Assembly (NCBI RefSeq): GCF_938028185.1
Contig: NZ_CALJAH010000243.1
Coordinates: 1 to 13,053 of the forward strand
Source of the DNA: an uncultured Cardiobacterium sp.
GTDB lineage: Bacteria; Pseudomonadota; Gammaproteobacteria; Cardiobacteriales; Cardiobacteriaceae
Direction: 5' to 3'
DNA: 13,053 nucleotides
Shown here: in pieces, positions 1-6,830 of the stretch
Layout of the letters: every line of letters starts with the position of its first letter
Position numbering within the stretch: the stretch's first letter is position 1
The notes under the pieces: generated by a model
What the model was told of the DNA's origin: nothing
What the model saw: the letters and a program-made list of their open reading frames with translations, nothing else
Database searches by the model: none
Made by a program: the position numbers and the translations under genes

Positions 1-336
1 CTGCCCGATGAATTTCCCTTCCTCGTCGGAGCGGAACAAGTACCGATGGATGTCGGCTATTGCTACAAGCAGCTTCAGATTCTTTTTGTGCCTGTCTGGA
101 ATTACAACGAGCATTATTGTGGCTATATCGACGACAAGCGCTATTCGGATATCAGCAAGGAGGATATGCTGGAAGTGTCCAAAGCGCTGTCGCTGGATAC
201 CAGTTGGGATAATGATGAACCCAAAATTCCTTTTTGGGATCGCATTGGCGGCAAACTGGTGCTGGGTGCCGTTGTGCTCTTTGCCATTTATCGCGGCATT
301 CGCAATAAAAGAGAGGAAGCGGAGGAGGATGATTAA
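1..336 (+). CDS. 3' part of a membrane-anchored protein of unknown function
   Basis: The reading frame is open from the first base of the window, so the true start lies upstream; 111 residues and a TAA stop are visible. I do not recognise the family. The visible part is rich in aromatic residues and cysteines at first (YCYKQLQILFVPVWNYNEHYC), then a Ser/Asp/Lys-rich stretch. It ends in one hydrophobic segment, about residues 85-99 (LVLGAVVLFAIYRGI), followed by a charged tail (RNKREEAEEDD). This suggests a protein with a single C-terminal membrane anchor and a short acidic cytoplasmic tail, or the last helix of a larger membrane protein. An internal ATG at 46 could be called as a start, but the frame upstream stays open and there is no Shine-Dalgarno before it. 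A strong terminator follows 19 bases after the stop. Confidence 0.7.
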   Translation: MPDEFPFLVGAEQVPMDVGYCYKQLQILFVPVWNYNEHYCGYIDDKRYSDISKEDMLEVSKALSLDTSWDNDEPKIPFWDRIGGKLVLGAVVLFAIYRGIRNKREEAEEDD

Positions 337-355
337 GTCTTGCTTTCAGGAATGG

Positions 356-383
356 AAAAACGCCCGGCAACGGGCGTTTTTTT
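356..383. terminator. Rho-independent terminator, bidirectional
   Basis: A perfect stem cgcccg (361-366) / cgggcg (371-376) with loop gcaa is preceded by five A and followed by seven T. It ends the rightward partial gene and, because A and T tracts flank both sides, can also end the leftward lipoprotein transcript that stops at 446. Confidence 0.9.
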
Positions 384-445
384 GGGATTTATTTCCGCAG
401 CGCCATCATTATTTTGCTAGTAATGGAATGCCGCGTTTTTTATGT

Positions 446-940
446 TTATTTGCGGCTGCTACGGAAATTGTCGAGATAGGGATTCATATCCAGTTTCCAG
501 CCATTGTCGGTTTTGCGCCAGCGGGTAATCAGCGCGGTGCCATTGACGACGCGGCTGCTGTCCGGTTCGTAGGCGTGCAGCACTACCAGCACTTGATCGA
601 CGTCGTTGATTTCGCTGGACTGCATTTTTTTGGCGGTGAAGACGGCCTTGTTGCTGTCAATGCCCGCCTCGCTGAAGGTCTGGCGCAGGAATTGCCCCAT
701 CATTTGCACCGCCTTGCGTAGCCGTTTTTGTCCTTCTTTGCTGTTGGCGGTGTTGCCGTCAAGGAAGGCAATATCGGCGATGGTCTGTTTTTCCAGTCCT
801 TTTTCGTTTTTTATCAGCGACTGCATGAATTTTTCGGCCTTGGCGCCGACTGCCAGTTCGTCTTCGGTCGGCGGTGCGCTGGCGCAGGCAGCAAGCAGCG
901 CGGTCAAAAGCAGCGCGATTATTCTTGCGGTACGAGCCAT
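446..940 (-). CDS. Lipoprotein, possible NTF2-like/DUF4878-type fold
   Basis: 164 residues with a lipoprotein signal: hydrophobic residues 7-18 and a lipobox L-A-A-C ending at Cys19. The +2 residue is Ala, so there is no Asp inner-membrane retention signal and outer-membrane sorting is expected. The mature part (about residues 30-160) begins with helical, charged sequence and ends in a strand pattern (VLVVLHAYEP, GTALITRWRKT, GWKLDMNPY) that resembles small NTF2-like/DUF4878 lipoproteins; that family placement is inference. The start overlaps the end of the upstream lipoprotein gene by 22 bases and has its own strong AGGGGGG Shine-Dalgarno, so the two are co-transcribed and probably translationally coupled. 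Function unknown. Confidence 0.85.
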   Translation of the reverse strand: MARTARIIALLLTALLAACASAPPTEDELAVGAKAEKFMQSLIKNEKGLEKQTIADIAFLDGNTANSKEGQKRLRKAVQMMGQFLRQTFSEAGIDSNKAVFTAKKMQSSEINDVDQVLVVLHAYEPDSSRVVNGTALITRWRKTDNGWKLDMNPYLDNFRSSRK

Positions 941-1629
941 TTGCCCCCCTGGTTGGTCATTTTGAGGTTGAGGTCATGGCTGGTGCCGTTGCCGTAGATG
1001 ACGCGGGCGTCGAGGCTGGCGTCGTTGCCCTGCTGGCGCACGCTTTGCGGTGCAATCTGGATTTGGCGCACGCCCTGTTTTTCGCCGGCGAAGTATTCGT
1101 TGCTGCCCGCTTTCATCAGCAGCGCGCCTTTGGCGGTGCGCTCGTCCCACCAGCTTTGTCGCGGGTTGTAGGGGACGAAGGCGTAACGCCAGGCGGTTTC
1201 GCCATCGCCACGGTAAAGCGCGTTCAGGTAGGCCTGGGCGGTGGCGGTGATGTCGCTGCCGCCTTCGATGCTGCCGCTGTAGGCGGCGGCGCTCACTTGC
1301 GGGCGTGGCGCGCGGCCGCCGTTGTCGCGCATGACGCTGATGTCGTCGCTTTGCCAGGCGGGGGAGAAGTCTTCGTCAATGGCGACGCGGGGCGCAGGCG
1401 GCGGTTCGTAATAGGTTCCGGGTTCCGGCGGTGCGTCCATGCCGCCATCGTCTTCCATGCTGGTCAGTTGCGGATATTCGTAGAGGTCTTCCACGGCGTT
1501 GCCATCGGTACTGATGGATTCCAGCGCGAGGGTGTCGTTGTTTTCGTATTGGTAGGGGGGCGCGGAACCGCAGGCGCCGAGCAGCAATATGCCCAGAGCG
1601 AGGAATCCGTACCGTAACGCTGTCTGCAT
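919..1629 (-). CDS. Lipoprotein, possible NTF2-like/DUF4878-type fold
   Basis: 236 residues when started at the ATG at 1629, which has GGAG seven bases upstream and gives a proper lipoprotein signal: hydrophobic residues 8-19, lipobox L-G-A-C, acylated Cys20. An in-frame ATG 33 bases further out (1662) would put a charged stretch before the signal and lies at the -10 region, so I reject it. After Cys20 comes a long acidic, proline-rich, probably disordered stretch (about 21-125, with PPEPGTYYEPPPAP). A folded C-terminal domain (about 128-236) starts with AQAYLNALYRGDGETAWRYA and ends in strands (IYGNGTSHDLNLKM, GKWLVP), a pattern reminiscent of DUF4878/NTF2-like domains. First gene of a two-lipoprotein operon; function unknown. 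Confidence 0.82.
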   Translation of the reverse strand: MQTALRYGFLALGILLLGACGSAPPYQYENNDTLALESISTDGNAVEDLYEYPQLTSMEDDGGMDAPPEPGTYYEPPPAPRVAIDEDFSPAWQSDDISVMRDNGGRAPRPQVSAAAYSGSIEGGSDITATAQAYLNALYRGDGETAWRYAFVPYNPRQSWWDERTAKGALLMKAGSNEYFAGEKQGVRQIQIAPQSVRQQGNDASLDARVIYGNGTSHDLNLKMTNQGGKWLVPQE

Positions 1630-1660
1630 CTTTGCACTCCGCAGGGGGGAAAGGGCGCAC

Positions 1661-1689
1661 AAAATAGCGATTCGCCCCTACAGGGTCAA
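1661..1689 (-). promoter_or_regulatory. Sigma70-type promoter of the lipoprotein operon
   Basis: Read on the minus strand, TTGACC (1689-1684, five of six consensus) is separated by 17 bases from TATTTT (1666-1661, four of six). Transcription would start about 25 bases before the chosen ATG at 1629, which supports that start over the outer ATG. Confidence 0.6.
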
Positions 1690-1775
1690 GTATCGTTTTT
1701 ACGACAGTTTTTGCCGGTAAATGCCTGCCAGTACGCGCTTTTTCTGCCTTTTGCCGATGGCTTTGCGTGCGCGTC

Positions 1776-1803
1776 TTGCAAAGCGGCAACAGGCGTGTAT
1801 AAT
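1776..1803 (+). promoter_or_regulatory. Promoter of tRNA-Pro
   Basis: TTGCAA (1776-1781), a 16-base spacer and a perfect TATAAT (1798-1803) lie just upstream of the tRNA. The bases after the -10 box (ccgcgctc) are GC-rich, as in stable-RNA promoters under stringent control; that regulation is inferred. Confidence 0.75.
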
Positions 1804-1817
1804 CCGCGCTCTCTTAT

Positions 1818-1894
<77 letters not shown>

Positions 1895-1916
1895 TTTTTC
1901 TCCAGTTAAAAAGATT

Positions 1917-1940
1917 TCGGGCTTTATGCCCGATTTTTTT
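1917..1940 (+). terminator. Rho-independent terminator of tRNA-Pro
   Basis: Stem tcgggc (1917-1922) / gcccga (1928-1933), loop tttat, then seven T. It begins 22 bases after the CCA end. Confidence 0.88.
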
Positions 1941-2049
1941 ATGTCCGCCTTTTGGAGCGAGGCGCTAATGCTCGCCTAAATGTTTCTGCCTACAATGCGG
2001 GCAACTGGCCGTTGGCCGCCATGTTTTTCTTTTTGACCCCGGAGTTTTT

Positions 2050-2361
2050 ATGAGCAAAGCCCTGTTATCCGTAATGAGCGCCACTTTTGTCGCCGCCTTT
2101 GTCTTCGCCATTTCGCCCGCCCATGCCGATGACGACCGCGATTATTATCAGCAGCACCGTCGCCAGTTCATCAGTTATGAAAAGGCGGCGAGTATTGCCG
2201 CCCGTGCGGTGAAAGGTGGTGTCGTGACGGATTTGGAATTTGATCACGATCGCCGTGGCGATCATTTTGATGCGGATGTGCGCGATGCCAACGGACATGA
2301 ATACGAGATAAAAATTGACGCGCGCAGCGGCAAGGTTTTGTCAAAGCAGCGGGATGATTAA
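2050..2361 (+). CDS. Small secreted PepSY-domain protein
   Basis: 103 residues. Residues 1-26 form a Sec signal peptide (hydrophobic 9-21, likely cleavage after AHA at 26). The mature part matches one PepSY repeat (about 41-100): a helix ISYEKAASIAARAVKGG, then strands VTDLEFDHD, HFDADVRDANGHEYEIKID, and the closing ARSGKVLSKQ. PepSY modules bind or inhibit in the periplasm and are common as free-standing small proteins; the partner here is unknown. The ATG has GGAG five bases upstream (2041-2044). TACAAT at 1991-1996 could be a -10 box, but I see no good -35. The gene is monocistronic and ends against the converging ampD with a shared terminator. Confidence 0.88.
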   Translation: MSKALLSVMSATFVAAFVFAISPAHADDDRDYYQQHRRQFISYEKAASIAARAVKGGVVTDLEFDHDRRGDHFDADVRDANGHEYEIKIDARSGKVLSKQRDD

Positions 2362-2383
2362 CCGCCATGTTCGCTATAAGAAA

Positions 2384-2409
2384 CGGAGCGCCTGGACGCT
2401 CCGTTTTTT
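2384..2409. terminator. Terminator between converging PepSY gene and ampD
   Basis: Stem cggagcg (2384-2390) / cgctccg (2397-2403) with a six-base loop, followed by six T on the plus strand; three A precede the stem. It serves the PepSY gene well and may also act, less strongly, for the leftward ampD, whose stop codon (2410-2408) overlaps the T tract. Confidence 0.85.
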
Positions 2410-2971
2410 ATGGTTGTTTGGCAGTGAGCAGGGTGCGGTAGTAATGCCAGTTAAATGCCGGGCCGGGGTCGGTTTTGCGGTCGGGGGCGATGTCGCTGTG
2501 GCCGGTAATGCGCGTCGGGGTGATGCGCGGGTGGCGGGCGATGATGGCGCGGCTAAGGGCGGCAAGTGCCTGATACTGGCGCAGGGTGTAGGGCGCATGG
2601 TCGCTACCGTTCAGCTCGATGCCTATGCTGAAATCGTTGCAGTTTTCCCGCCGCTGATAGCGGGAGACGCCCGCGTGCCAGGCGCGCGCAACGGTCGGCA
2701 CATATTGGGTAATGCTGCCGTCGCGCAGGATGAGGAAATGGGCGGCGACGCGCAGCCCGGCAATGGCATCAAGATAGGGGTGTTCGTGCCGCAATGCGGG
2801 CAAGGTGCCGGCAAAGAGCGCATTGATGTAGCGGTCGCCATGAACACCGGGCGGCAGGCTGATGTTGTGGATGACGAGCAGGCTGATGTCGTCCGGGTCG
2901 GGGCGGTCGTTGTGATGCGGGCTGGGGCGGCGGCGGGCGGCATCTAGCCAGCCGTTCGGGTCAAGGTTCAT
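2408..2971 (-). CDS. ampD: 1,6-anhydro-N-acetylmuramyl-L-alanine amidase AmpD
   Basis: Cytosolic zinc amidase that cuts the peptide from anhydro-muropeptides during cell-wall recycling; loss of AmpD derepresses AmpC-type beta-lactamases in organisms with AmpR. From the ATG at 2971 the protein has 187 residues, close to the ~183-187 usual for AmpD. The fold is Amidase_2. The zinc ligands and catalytic residues known from Citrobacter AmpD (His34, Glu116, His154, Lys162, Asp164) are present at His35 (VIHNISLPPG), Glu119 (SIGIELNG), His158 (ITGHSDIAPDRKTDPG), Lys166 and Asp168. The frame extends 39 codons upstream, but that part is Arg-rich and overlaps manZ, so I reject it. The Shine-Dalgarno (GGAA, eight bases away) is weak. 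It lies 70 bases after manZ, with a hairpin between; no ampR is visible. Confidence 0.96.
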   Translation of the reverse strand: MNLDPNGWLDAARRRPSPHHNDRPDPDDISLLVIHNISLPPGVHGDRYINALFAGTLPALRHEHPYLDAIAGLRVAAHFLILRDGSITQYVPTVARAWHAGVSRYQRRENCNDFSIGIELNGSDHAPYTLRQYQALAALSRAIIARHPRITPTRITGHSDIAPDRKTDPGPAFNWHYYRTLLTAKQP

Positions 2972-2998
2972 CGGGTATTTCCGGATGCGTACAAGGAA

Positions 2999-3022
2999 AC
3001 CGCCCGCACGGCGGCGGGCGGT
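2999..3022 (-). terminator. Hairpin terminator or attenuator after manZ
   Basis: Perfect nine-base inverted repeat accgcccgc (2999-3007) / gcgggcggt (3014-3022), loop of six. On the minus strand it is followed by TTTCCTTGT, an imperfect T tract, so it may end manXYZ only partly and let some transcription into ampD, for which I see no clear promoter. Confidence 0.55.
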
Positions 3023-3041
3023 GTTGAGGCGCGGTGCCGTT

Positions 3042-3878
3042 TTACAGCCCGAAGATGCCCGCGTAGCGTCCGCCAACGCCGACGACAAACATCACCAGGA
3101 TGATGGCAATGGCGCTGACTTTCTTCTTCAGCAGGTACATACAGAGGAAGGTGAGCAGCAGCGGCACCAGGTTGGGCAGCAGATCGTCCAGTACCGACTG
3201 CACGGTGGTGACGACTTCTTCGCCCGCCTGGTTTTTATAGCGCGCGATTTCCAGCGGGATTTTCAGGCTCGCCCAGCGCGCCACCAGTCCGCCCATGACG
3301 AAGAGGCCGAGGATGGAGGCGCCGGTGGTCAGTTTTTGCAACTGGCCGCCTTCCATGTCCTGCACGATTTCGGTGCCTTTCTGGTAGCCGTATTGCATGC
3401 TGTACCAGCGGGTGATGACACGGATGAGGTTGATGCCGACGAAGAAGAGTATCGGCCCCAGGATGTTGCCGTTTTCCAGCGCCAGCGATGCGCCGAGGGC
3501 GGCCAAGATGATGCGCGCCGTGCCCCAGTAAATCGGGTCGCCGACGCCGGCCAGCGGCCCCATCAGCCCGACTTTGACGCCGCTGATGGCGCCGTCGTCA
3601 ATCGGCGCACCGTTGGCGCGTTCTTCTTCCATCGCCGCCGTCACGCCCATGATGGCAGAGCCTATCCACGGCTGGGTATTGAAGAATTCGAGGTGGCGCT
3701 TCAGCGCGGCCGCCTGGTCTTCCTTTTTGCTGTAGAGGCGGCGGATGGCGGGCATCATGGTGACGCAGAAGCCCATTGACTGCATCCGCTCAAAGTTGAA
3801 CGAGCCAAGGAGGAAGGTGGAGCGCCAGTACATACTGCGCAGGTCGCCTTTGGTCAGTTTTTTTGCTTTTTCGCTCAT
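3042..3878 (-). CDS. manZ: Mannose-family PTS permease, IID component
   Basis: 278 residues, near the usual length for IID-Man. With IIC it forms the membrane channel that brings hexoses (mannose, glucose, glucosamine and relatives) into the cell while IIAB phosphorylates them. Family landmarks are easy to see: an N-terminal amphipathic part (KLTKGDLRSMYWRSTFLLGSFN), FERMQSMGFCVTMMPAIRRLY, HLEFFNTQPWIGSAIMG, EEERANG, and GPLAGVGDPIYWGTARIILAALGASLA around residues 106-132. A C-terminal hydrophobic helix pair follows (about 233-278). The gene starts 12 bases after manY ends, with AGGAG eight bases before the ATG, and is last in manXYZ. Exact sugar specificity cannot be read from sequence. Confidence 0.96.
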   Translation of the reverse strand: MSEKAKKLTKGDLRSMYWRSTFLLGSFNFERMQSMGFCVTMMPAIRRLYSKKEDQAAALKRHLEFFNTQPWIGSAIMGVTAAMEEERANGAPIDDGAISGVKVGLMGPLAGVGDPIYWGTARIILAALGASLALENGNILGPILFFVGINLIRVITRWYSMQYGYQKGTEIVQDMEGGQLQKLTTGASILGLFVMGGLVARWASLKIPLEIARYKNQAGEEVVTTVQSVLDDLLPNLVPLLLTFLCMYLLKKKVSAIAIILVMFVVGVGGRYAGIFGL

Positions 3879-3890
3879 GGGGTTGCTCCT

Positions 3891-4685
3891 TTATAGTCCT
3901 TCGAGTTCGTCATCGGCGAGCGGGGCTTGCCGCGCGGCGGGGGCGTTGCCGCCAGCACTTTTGTTGAAGCGCGGGCTGAGTTGCACGTAAACGATGGCCA
4001 GCACAGTGCCGATGATGCCGAGGCCGATGAGGTTGTAGCCGGAGAAGACGGCGATGACGAAGCCGAGGAAGAAGAACGGCATCAGCGCGCGGGCGCTCAT
4101 CATGTTAATCACCATCGCGTAACCGACGACGACGACGACGTTACCGGCGATGCGCAGCCCTTCGGCGACTTCCACCGGAATCTGTTTGAGGAAGTCCTGC
4201 ACGCTGCTTGCTTCGGCAGTGGCGACGACAATCGCCGCCGGGATGGCGACGCGCAAGCCTTGCAACAGCAGCGCGCCGAAGTGGCAAAGCTCAATGCCGC
4301 GGAAATTCGCCTCTTTGGCGAAATTGTCCGCCTGGTGCTGGAAGAAAACGGCAATGGTGCGCACGAAAATGGTCAGCACCTGCCCGGCAATCGCCACGGA
4401 AACGGCGATGGCGATACTTTCCTGCGGATTCTGCCCGCCCTTGATGACAAGAATGGCGGTGATGACGCTGGCGAGTGCCGCGTCCGGCGCCATTGCCGCG
4501 CCGACGTTCATCCAGCCCAGAGCCAGCAGCTCCAGCGTGCCGCCGACCATGACGCCGGTTTTCAAATCGCCCAGGGCGAGGCCAATCAAAGTACAGGCGA
4601 CTAGCGGGCGGTGAGTTTGCCGTTCATCGAGTACCGAGCCCATGCCACAGATGAGGCCGACCAGTGTTACCCAAAAAATTTCCAT
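3891..4685 (-). CDS. manY: Mannose-family PTS permease, IIC component
   Basis: 264 residues, close to E. coli ManY in length. A polytopic inner-membrane protein, mostly hydrophobic, with the IIC-Man signature near the N terminus: GLICGMGSVLDERQTHRPLV, GLALGDLKTGVMVGGTLELLALGWMNVGAAMAPDAALAS. Later segments include ALLLQGLRVAIPAAIVV and NVVVVVGYAMVINMMSARALMPFFFLGFVIA. The last ~25 residues (Gly/Ala/Pro-rich then acidic) should be cytoplasmic. Together with manZ it forms the sugar-translocating part. Its AGGAG Shine-Dalgarno overlaps the TAG stop of manX, with only nine bases between the genes, indicating tight coupling. Confidence 0.96.
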   Translation of the reverse strand: MEIFWVTLVGLICGMGSVLDERQTHRPLVACTLIGLALGDLKTGVMVGGTLELLALGWMNVGAAMAPDAALASVITAILVIKGGQNPQESIAIAVSVAIAGQVLTIFVRTIAVFFQHQADNFAKEANFRGIELCHFGALLLQGLRVAIPAAIVVATAEASSVQDFLKQIPVEVAEGLRIAGNVVVVVGYAMVINMMSARALMPFFFLGFVIAVFSGYNLIGLGIIGTVLAIVYVQLSPRFNKSAGGNAPAARQAPLADDELEGL

Positions 4686-4694
4686 CTGAATCTC

Positions 4695-5666
4695 CTAGAA
4701 TTTTACATTTGCCAGTTTGGGCATGACGTCTTCGGCGGGCGAAGTGGCGAGCTGTTGCAGCGTCATCTTCACGCCCATTTCATGCAGGCGCTTGAAGGCG
4801 GCGACATCATCGGCATCCACCGCGACCGCCTGACTGATCAGCTTGCAGCCTTCGCGGTGGGTCATGCCGCCGACATTCACCTGCTTGATGTCCACGCCGC
4901 CCTCAATCAGCCGGACGATGTCGCCCGGTTTCGTCACCAGCCACAGCACCTTGCGGTCGGCGTACATCGGGTTGTGCCAGACCTTGATCGCCTTATCGAC
5001 CGTAATCACATAAGACTGCAAATGCGCGGGCGCGACCTGGAGCAGCAGCTTGCTGCGCAGCGGGTCATTGGCGACCTCGTCGCTGATGGCAAAAATCGCG
5101 TCGCACTTGACCGCCTTCGCCCAGGAAGTGGCGACCTGACCGTGAATGAGGCGGCTGTCAATGCGCAACAGCGGAATCTGCATATGGCCGGAAGTGGGGC
5201 GACCGGCGCGGCGGTCGGCCAGCGGTGCGGCGGCTTCGGCAGGCGCGGCAGCGGGGGCGGCGGCGGACGGCAGCGCATTGCGGAAAGCCTTCGTCCCTTC
5301 CATCGAAGCAGTAAAAGCGCGCTTGACCAAATCGGCGACGGTGCTTTTCTCGTCGCGGCTGTCAAGCAGCTCCAGCAACATCGGCAAATTCACCCCGGAA
5401 AGCACATCGGCGCGCGCAGTCGGCGCGGCGACGCGGATGGCGGCGTTGTACGGACTGCCGCCGAACAAATCGACGAGAAACAGCACATCATCGCTGATGC
5501 CCGCCTCCGCCATAATCGCCTCGTACTTGCGGATCAAGTCCTCCGGCCCCTCGCCGGGCATGAACGTCACCGCGTGGACGTCTTCAGCCTCGCCAAACAC
5601 CATCGCGGCGGAATTGACGAGCTCCTCGGCAAACCGCCCGTGGCAGGCAACAATTAAATGAATCAT
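4695..5666 (-). CDS. manX: Mannose-family PTS, fused IIAB component
   Basis: 323 residues, the same length as E. coli ManX. Cytoplasmic phosphotransfer protein: HPr phosphorylates the IIA domain, which passes phosphate to IIB and then to sugar. IIA is about residues 1-130 with active His9 in IVACHGRFAE (His10 in E. coli); DLFGGSPYNAA at 66-76 is the typical IIA loop. An Ala/Pro-rich linker spans about 134-160. IIB covers about 162-323 with active His175 in RIDSRLIHGQVATSW, the same number as the E. coli site. The ATG at 5666 begins exactly at the conserved IIA N terminus; 32 extra upstream codons in frame are Arg/Cys-rich and rejected. GGGAG lies ten bases before the start. First gene of manXYZ. 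No HPr, EI or regulator gene is in the window. Confidence 0.96.
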   Translation of the reverse strand: MIHLIVACHGRFAEELVNSAAMVFGEAEDVHAVTFMPGEGPEDLIRKYEAIMAEAGISDDVLFLVDLFGGSPYNAAIRVAAPTARADVLSGVNLPMLLELLDSRDEKSTVADLVKRAFTASMEGTKAFRNALPSAAAPAAAPAEAAAPLADRRAGRPTSGHMQIPLLRIDSRLIHGQVATSWAKAVKCDAIFAISDEVANDPLRSKLLLQVAPAHLQSYVITVDKAIKVWHNPMYADRKVLWLVTKPGDIVRLIEGGVDIKQVNVGGMTHREGCKLISQAVAVDADDVAAFKRLHEMGVKMTLQQLATSPAEDVMPKLANVKF

Positions 5667-5697
5667 CGAGTTATCACTCCCATCAAAAGGATTGCAA

Positions 5698-5713
5698 CAG
5701 GCGCGGACGCCTG
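5698..5713. promoter_or_regulatory. Small inverted repeat in the manX leader
   Basis: caggcg (5698-5703) / cgcctg (5708-5713) with a four-base spacer lies about 32 bases upstream of the manX start. In RNA it would form a short hairpin in the leader; in DNA it could be an operator. No T tract follows on the minus strand, so it is unlikely to be a terminator. Confidence 0.3.
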
Positions 5714-5757
5714 CATCCTGCTGCCGGCGTGGCACGCAAACCCGTCGCAGCGGAAAA

Positions 5758-5787
5758 ATCATATAAGAAAACGTAACAAACCGTTAA
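5758..5787 (-). promoter_or_regulatory. Possible manXYZ promoter
   Basis: On the minus strand TTAACG (5787-5782) and TATGAT (5763-5758) are separated by 18 bases in the most AT-rich part of the manX/miaA divergent region. The -10 fits well, the -35 is four of six. I see no clear CRP site by eye. Confidence 0.35.
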
Positions 5788-5848
5788 AAATTTGTGGCCG
5801 ACAGCGCCGGGGGCGACAATAACCGCCCGCAATCCAGGAGAACCCCGC

Positions 5849-6799
5849 GTGCAACCCGTTATCTGCCTCATCGGCCCGACCGCCTCCGGCAAAACCGCGC
5901 TCGCCTTCGCCCTCGCCGACCGCTACCCCGTTCACCTCATCAGCGTCGATTCCGCGCAAATCTACCGTGGCATGAACATCGGCAGCGCCAAACCGGACGC
6001 CGCCACCCTCGCCCGCTACCCGCACGCGCTGATAAACATCCTCGAGCCGGAAGAACCTTACTCCGCCGGACGCTTCGCCGCCGACGCCCGCCGCGAAATC
6101 GCCGCCGCACACGCGCGCGGCCAAATCCCGCTGCTCGTCGGCGGCACCATGCTCTACTACCACACCCTCTACACCGGGCTGGACGACCTGCCGCCCGCCG
6201 ACCCGGAAAACCGCGCCCGCATCGAGGCGCGCCTCGCCACCGTTGGCAGCGCCGCGCTGCACGCCGAACTCGCCCGCGTCGATCCGCAAAGCGCCGCCAC
6301 CATCCAGCCGAACGACCGCCAGCGCCTGGTGCGCGCGCTCGAACTGCTTGCCACCACCGGCCAGCCGCCGAGCGCGCTCTACGCCGCGCAACAAACCCGC
6401 CGCCCGCCGTGGCCGACACTCGCCATCGGCCTCAACCCGGCACGCGCCGTGCTACACCAACGCATTGGCGAGCGCTTTCACGCGATGATTGCAGAAGGTC
6501 TCATAGACGAAGTAGCGGCGCTGAAAACCCGCCCGCAACTCAGCCTCGCCGCACCATCCATGCGCAGCGTCGGCTACCGCCAAATCTGGCAATACCTGGA
6601 CGGCGCCTGCGACCGCGCCACCGCCATCGAACAGGCCATCATCGCCAGCCGCCAACTGGCCAAACGGCAAATCACCTGGATGAACAACCGCCTTGGCCGC
6701 GAACTCGCCATCTGCCAGTACGACCCGCTCGCAAACCCCGCCGCACCGCTGCTGGCCGTGGAAAAATACCTGCAACAACCCCAGGCAAAGCCGATATAA
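5849..6799 (+). CDS. miaA: tRNA dimethylallyltransferase MiaA
   Basis: Transfers a dimethylallyl group to N6 of A37 in tRNAs that read UNN codons. 316 residues from the GTG at 5849, which has AGGAG eight bases upstream (5836-5840) and starts just before the conserved first strand; an ATG at 5792 in the same frame lacks a Shine-Dalgarno and adds 19 unconserved residues. Landmarks: P-loop GPTASGKT (residues 9-16), SVDSAQIYRGMNIGSAKP (substrate and tRNA-contact region), LLVGGTMLYY, GLDDLPPADPENRARIE, IQPNDRQRLVRALEL, SVGYRQIWQYL, and the C-terminal RQLAKRQITWMNN. The usual Cys in the [RC]-x-VGYRQ motif is Ser here. The coding strand is strongly C-rich at third positions, unlike tyrS. Diverges from manX across about 180 bases; no hfq or mutL neighbour, unlike E. 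coli. Confidence 0.96.
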   Translation: MQPVICLIGPTASGKTALAFALADRYPVHLISVDSAQIYRGMNIGSAKPDAATLARYPHALINILEPEEPYSAGRFAADARREIAAAHARGQIPLLVGGTMLYYHTLYTGLDDLPPADPENRARIEARLATVGSAALHAELARVDPQSAATIQPNDRQRLVRALELLATTGQPPSALYAAQQTRRPPWPTLAIGLNPARAVLHQRIGERFHAMIAEGLIDEVAALKTRPQLSLAAPSMRSVGYRQIWQYLDGACDRATAIEQAIIASRQLAKRQITWMNNRLGRELAICQYDPLANPAAPLLAVEKYLQQPQAKPI

Positions 6800-6800
6800 T
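6795..6800 (+). promoter_or_regulatory. Possible -10 box for the secreted protein gene
   Basis: A perfect TATAAT overlaps the miaA stop codon, 30 bases before the next start. No good -35 lies at the right distance (best is gcaaca at 6772-6777), so it is either a weak promoter or coincidence; transcription from miaA may also reach this gene. Confidence 0.35.
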
Positions 6801-6830
6801 TACCATCCGTTAAAGAAACACGAGAACCAG

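Noticed and set aside
1958..1975. Short inverted repeat gcgag/ctcgc upstream of the PepSY gene
   Set aside because: Only five bases per arm with a nine-base spacer and no clear link to a promoter; easily chance in GC-rich sequence.
2315..2947. Rightward ORF of 210 codons over ampD
   Set aside because: Antisense shadow of ampD, which has all catalytic residues; the start lies inside the PepSY gene.
4611..5657. Rightward ORF of 348 codons over manX
   Set aside because: Antisense to manX, which is unmistakable; the translation is His/Arg/Asp-rich without family features.
5794..6813. Rightward ORF of 339 codons in another frame of miaA
   Set aside because: Arg/Pro/His-rich shadow frame; the miaA frame carries the P-loop and all family motifs.
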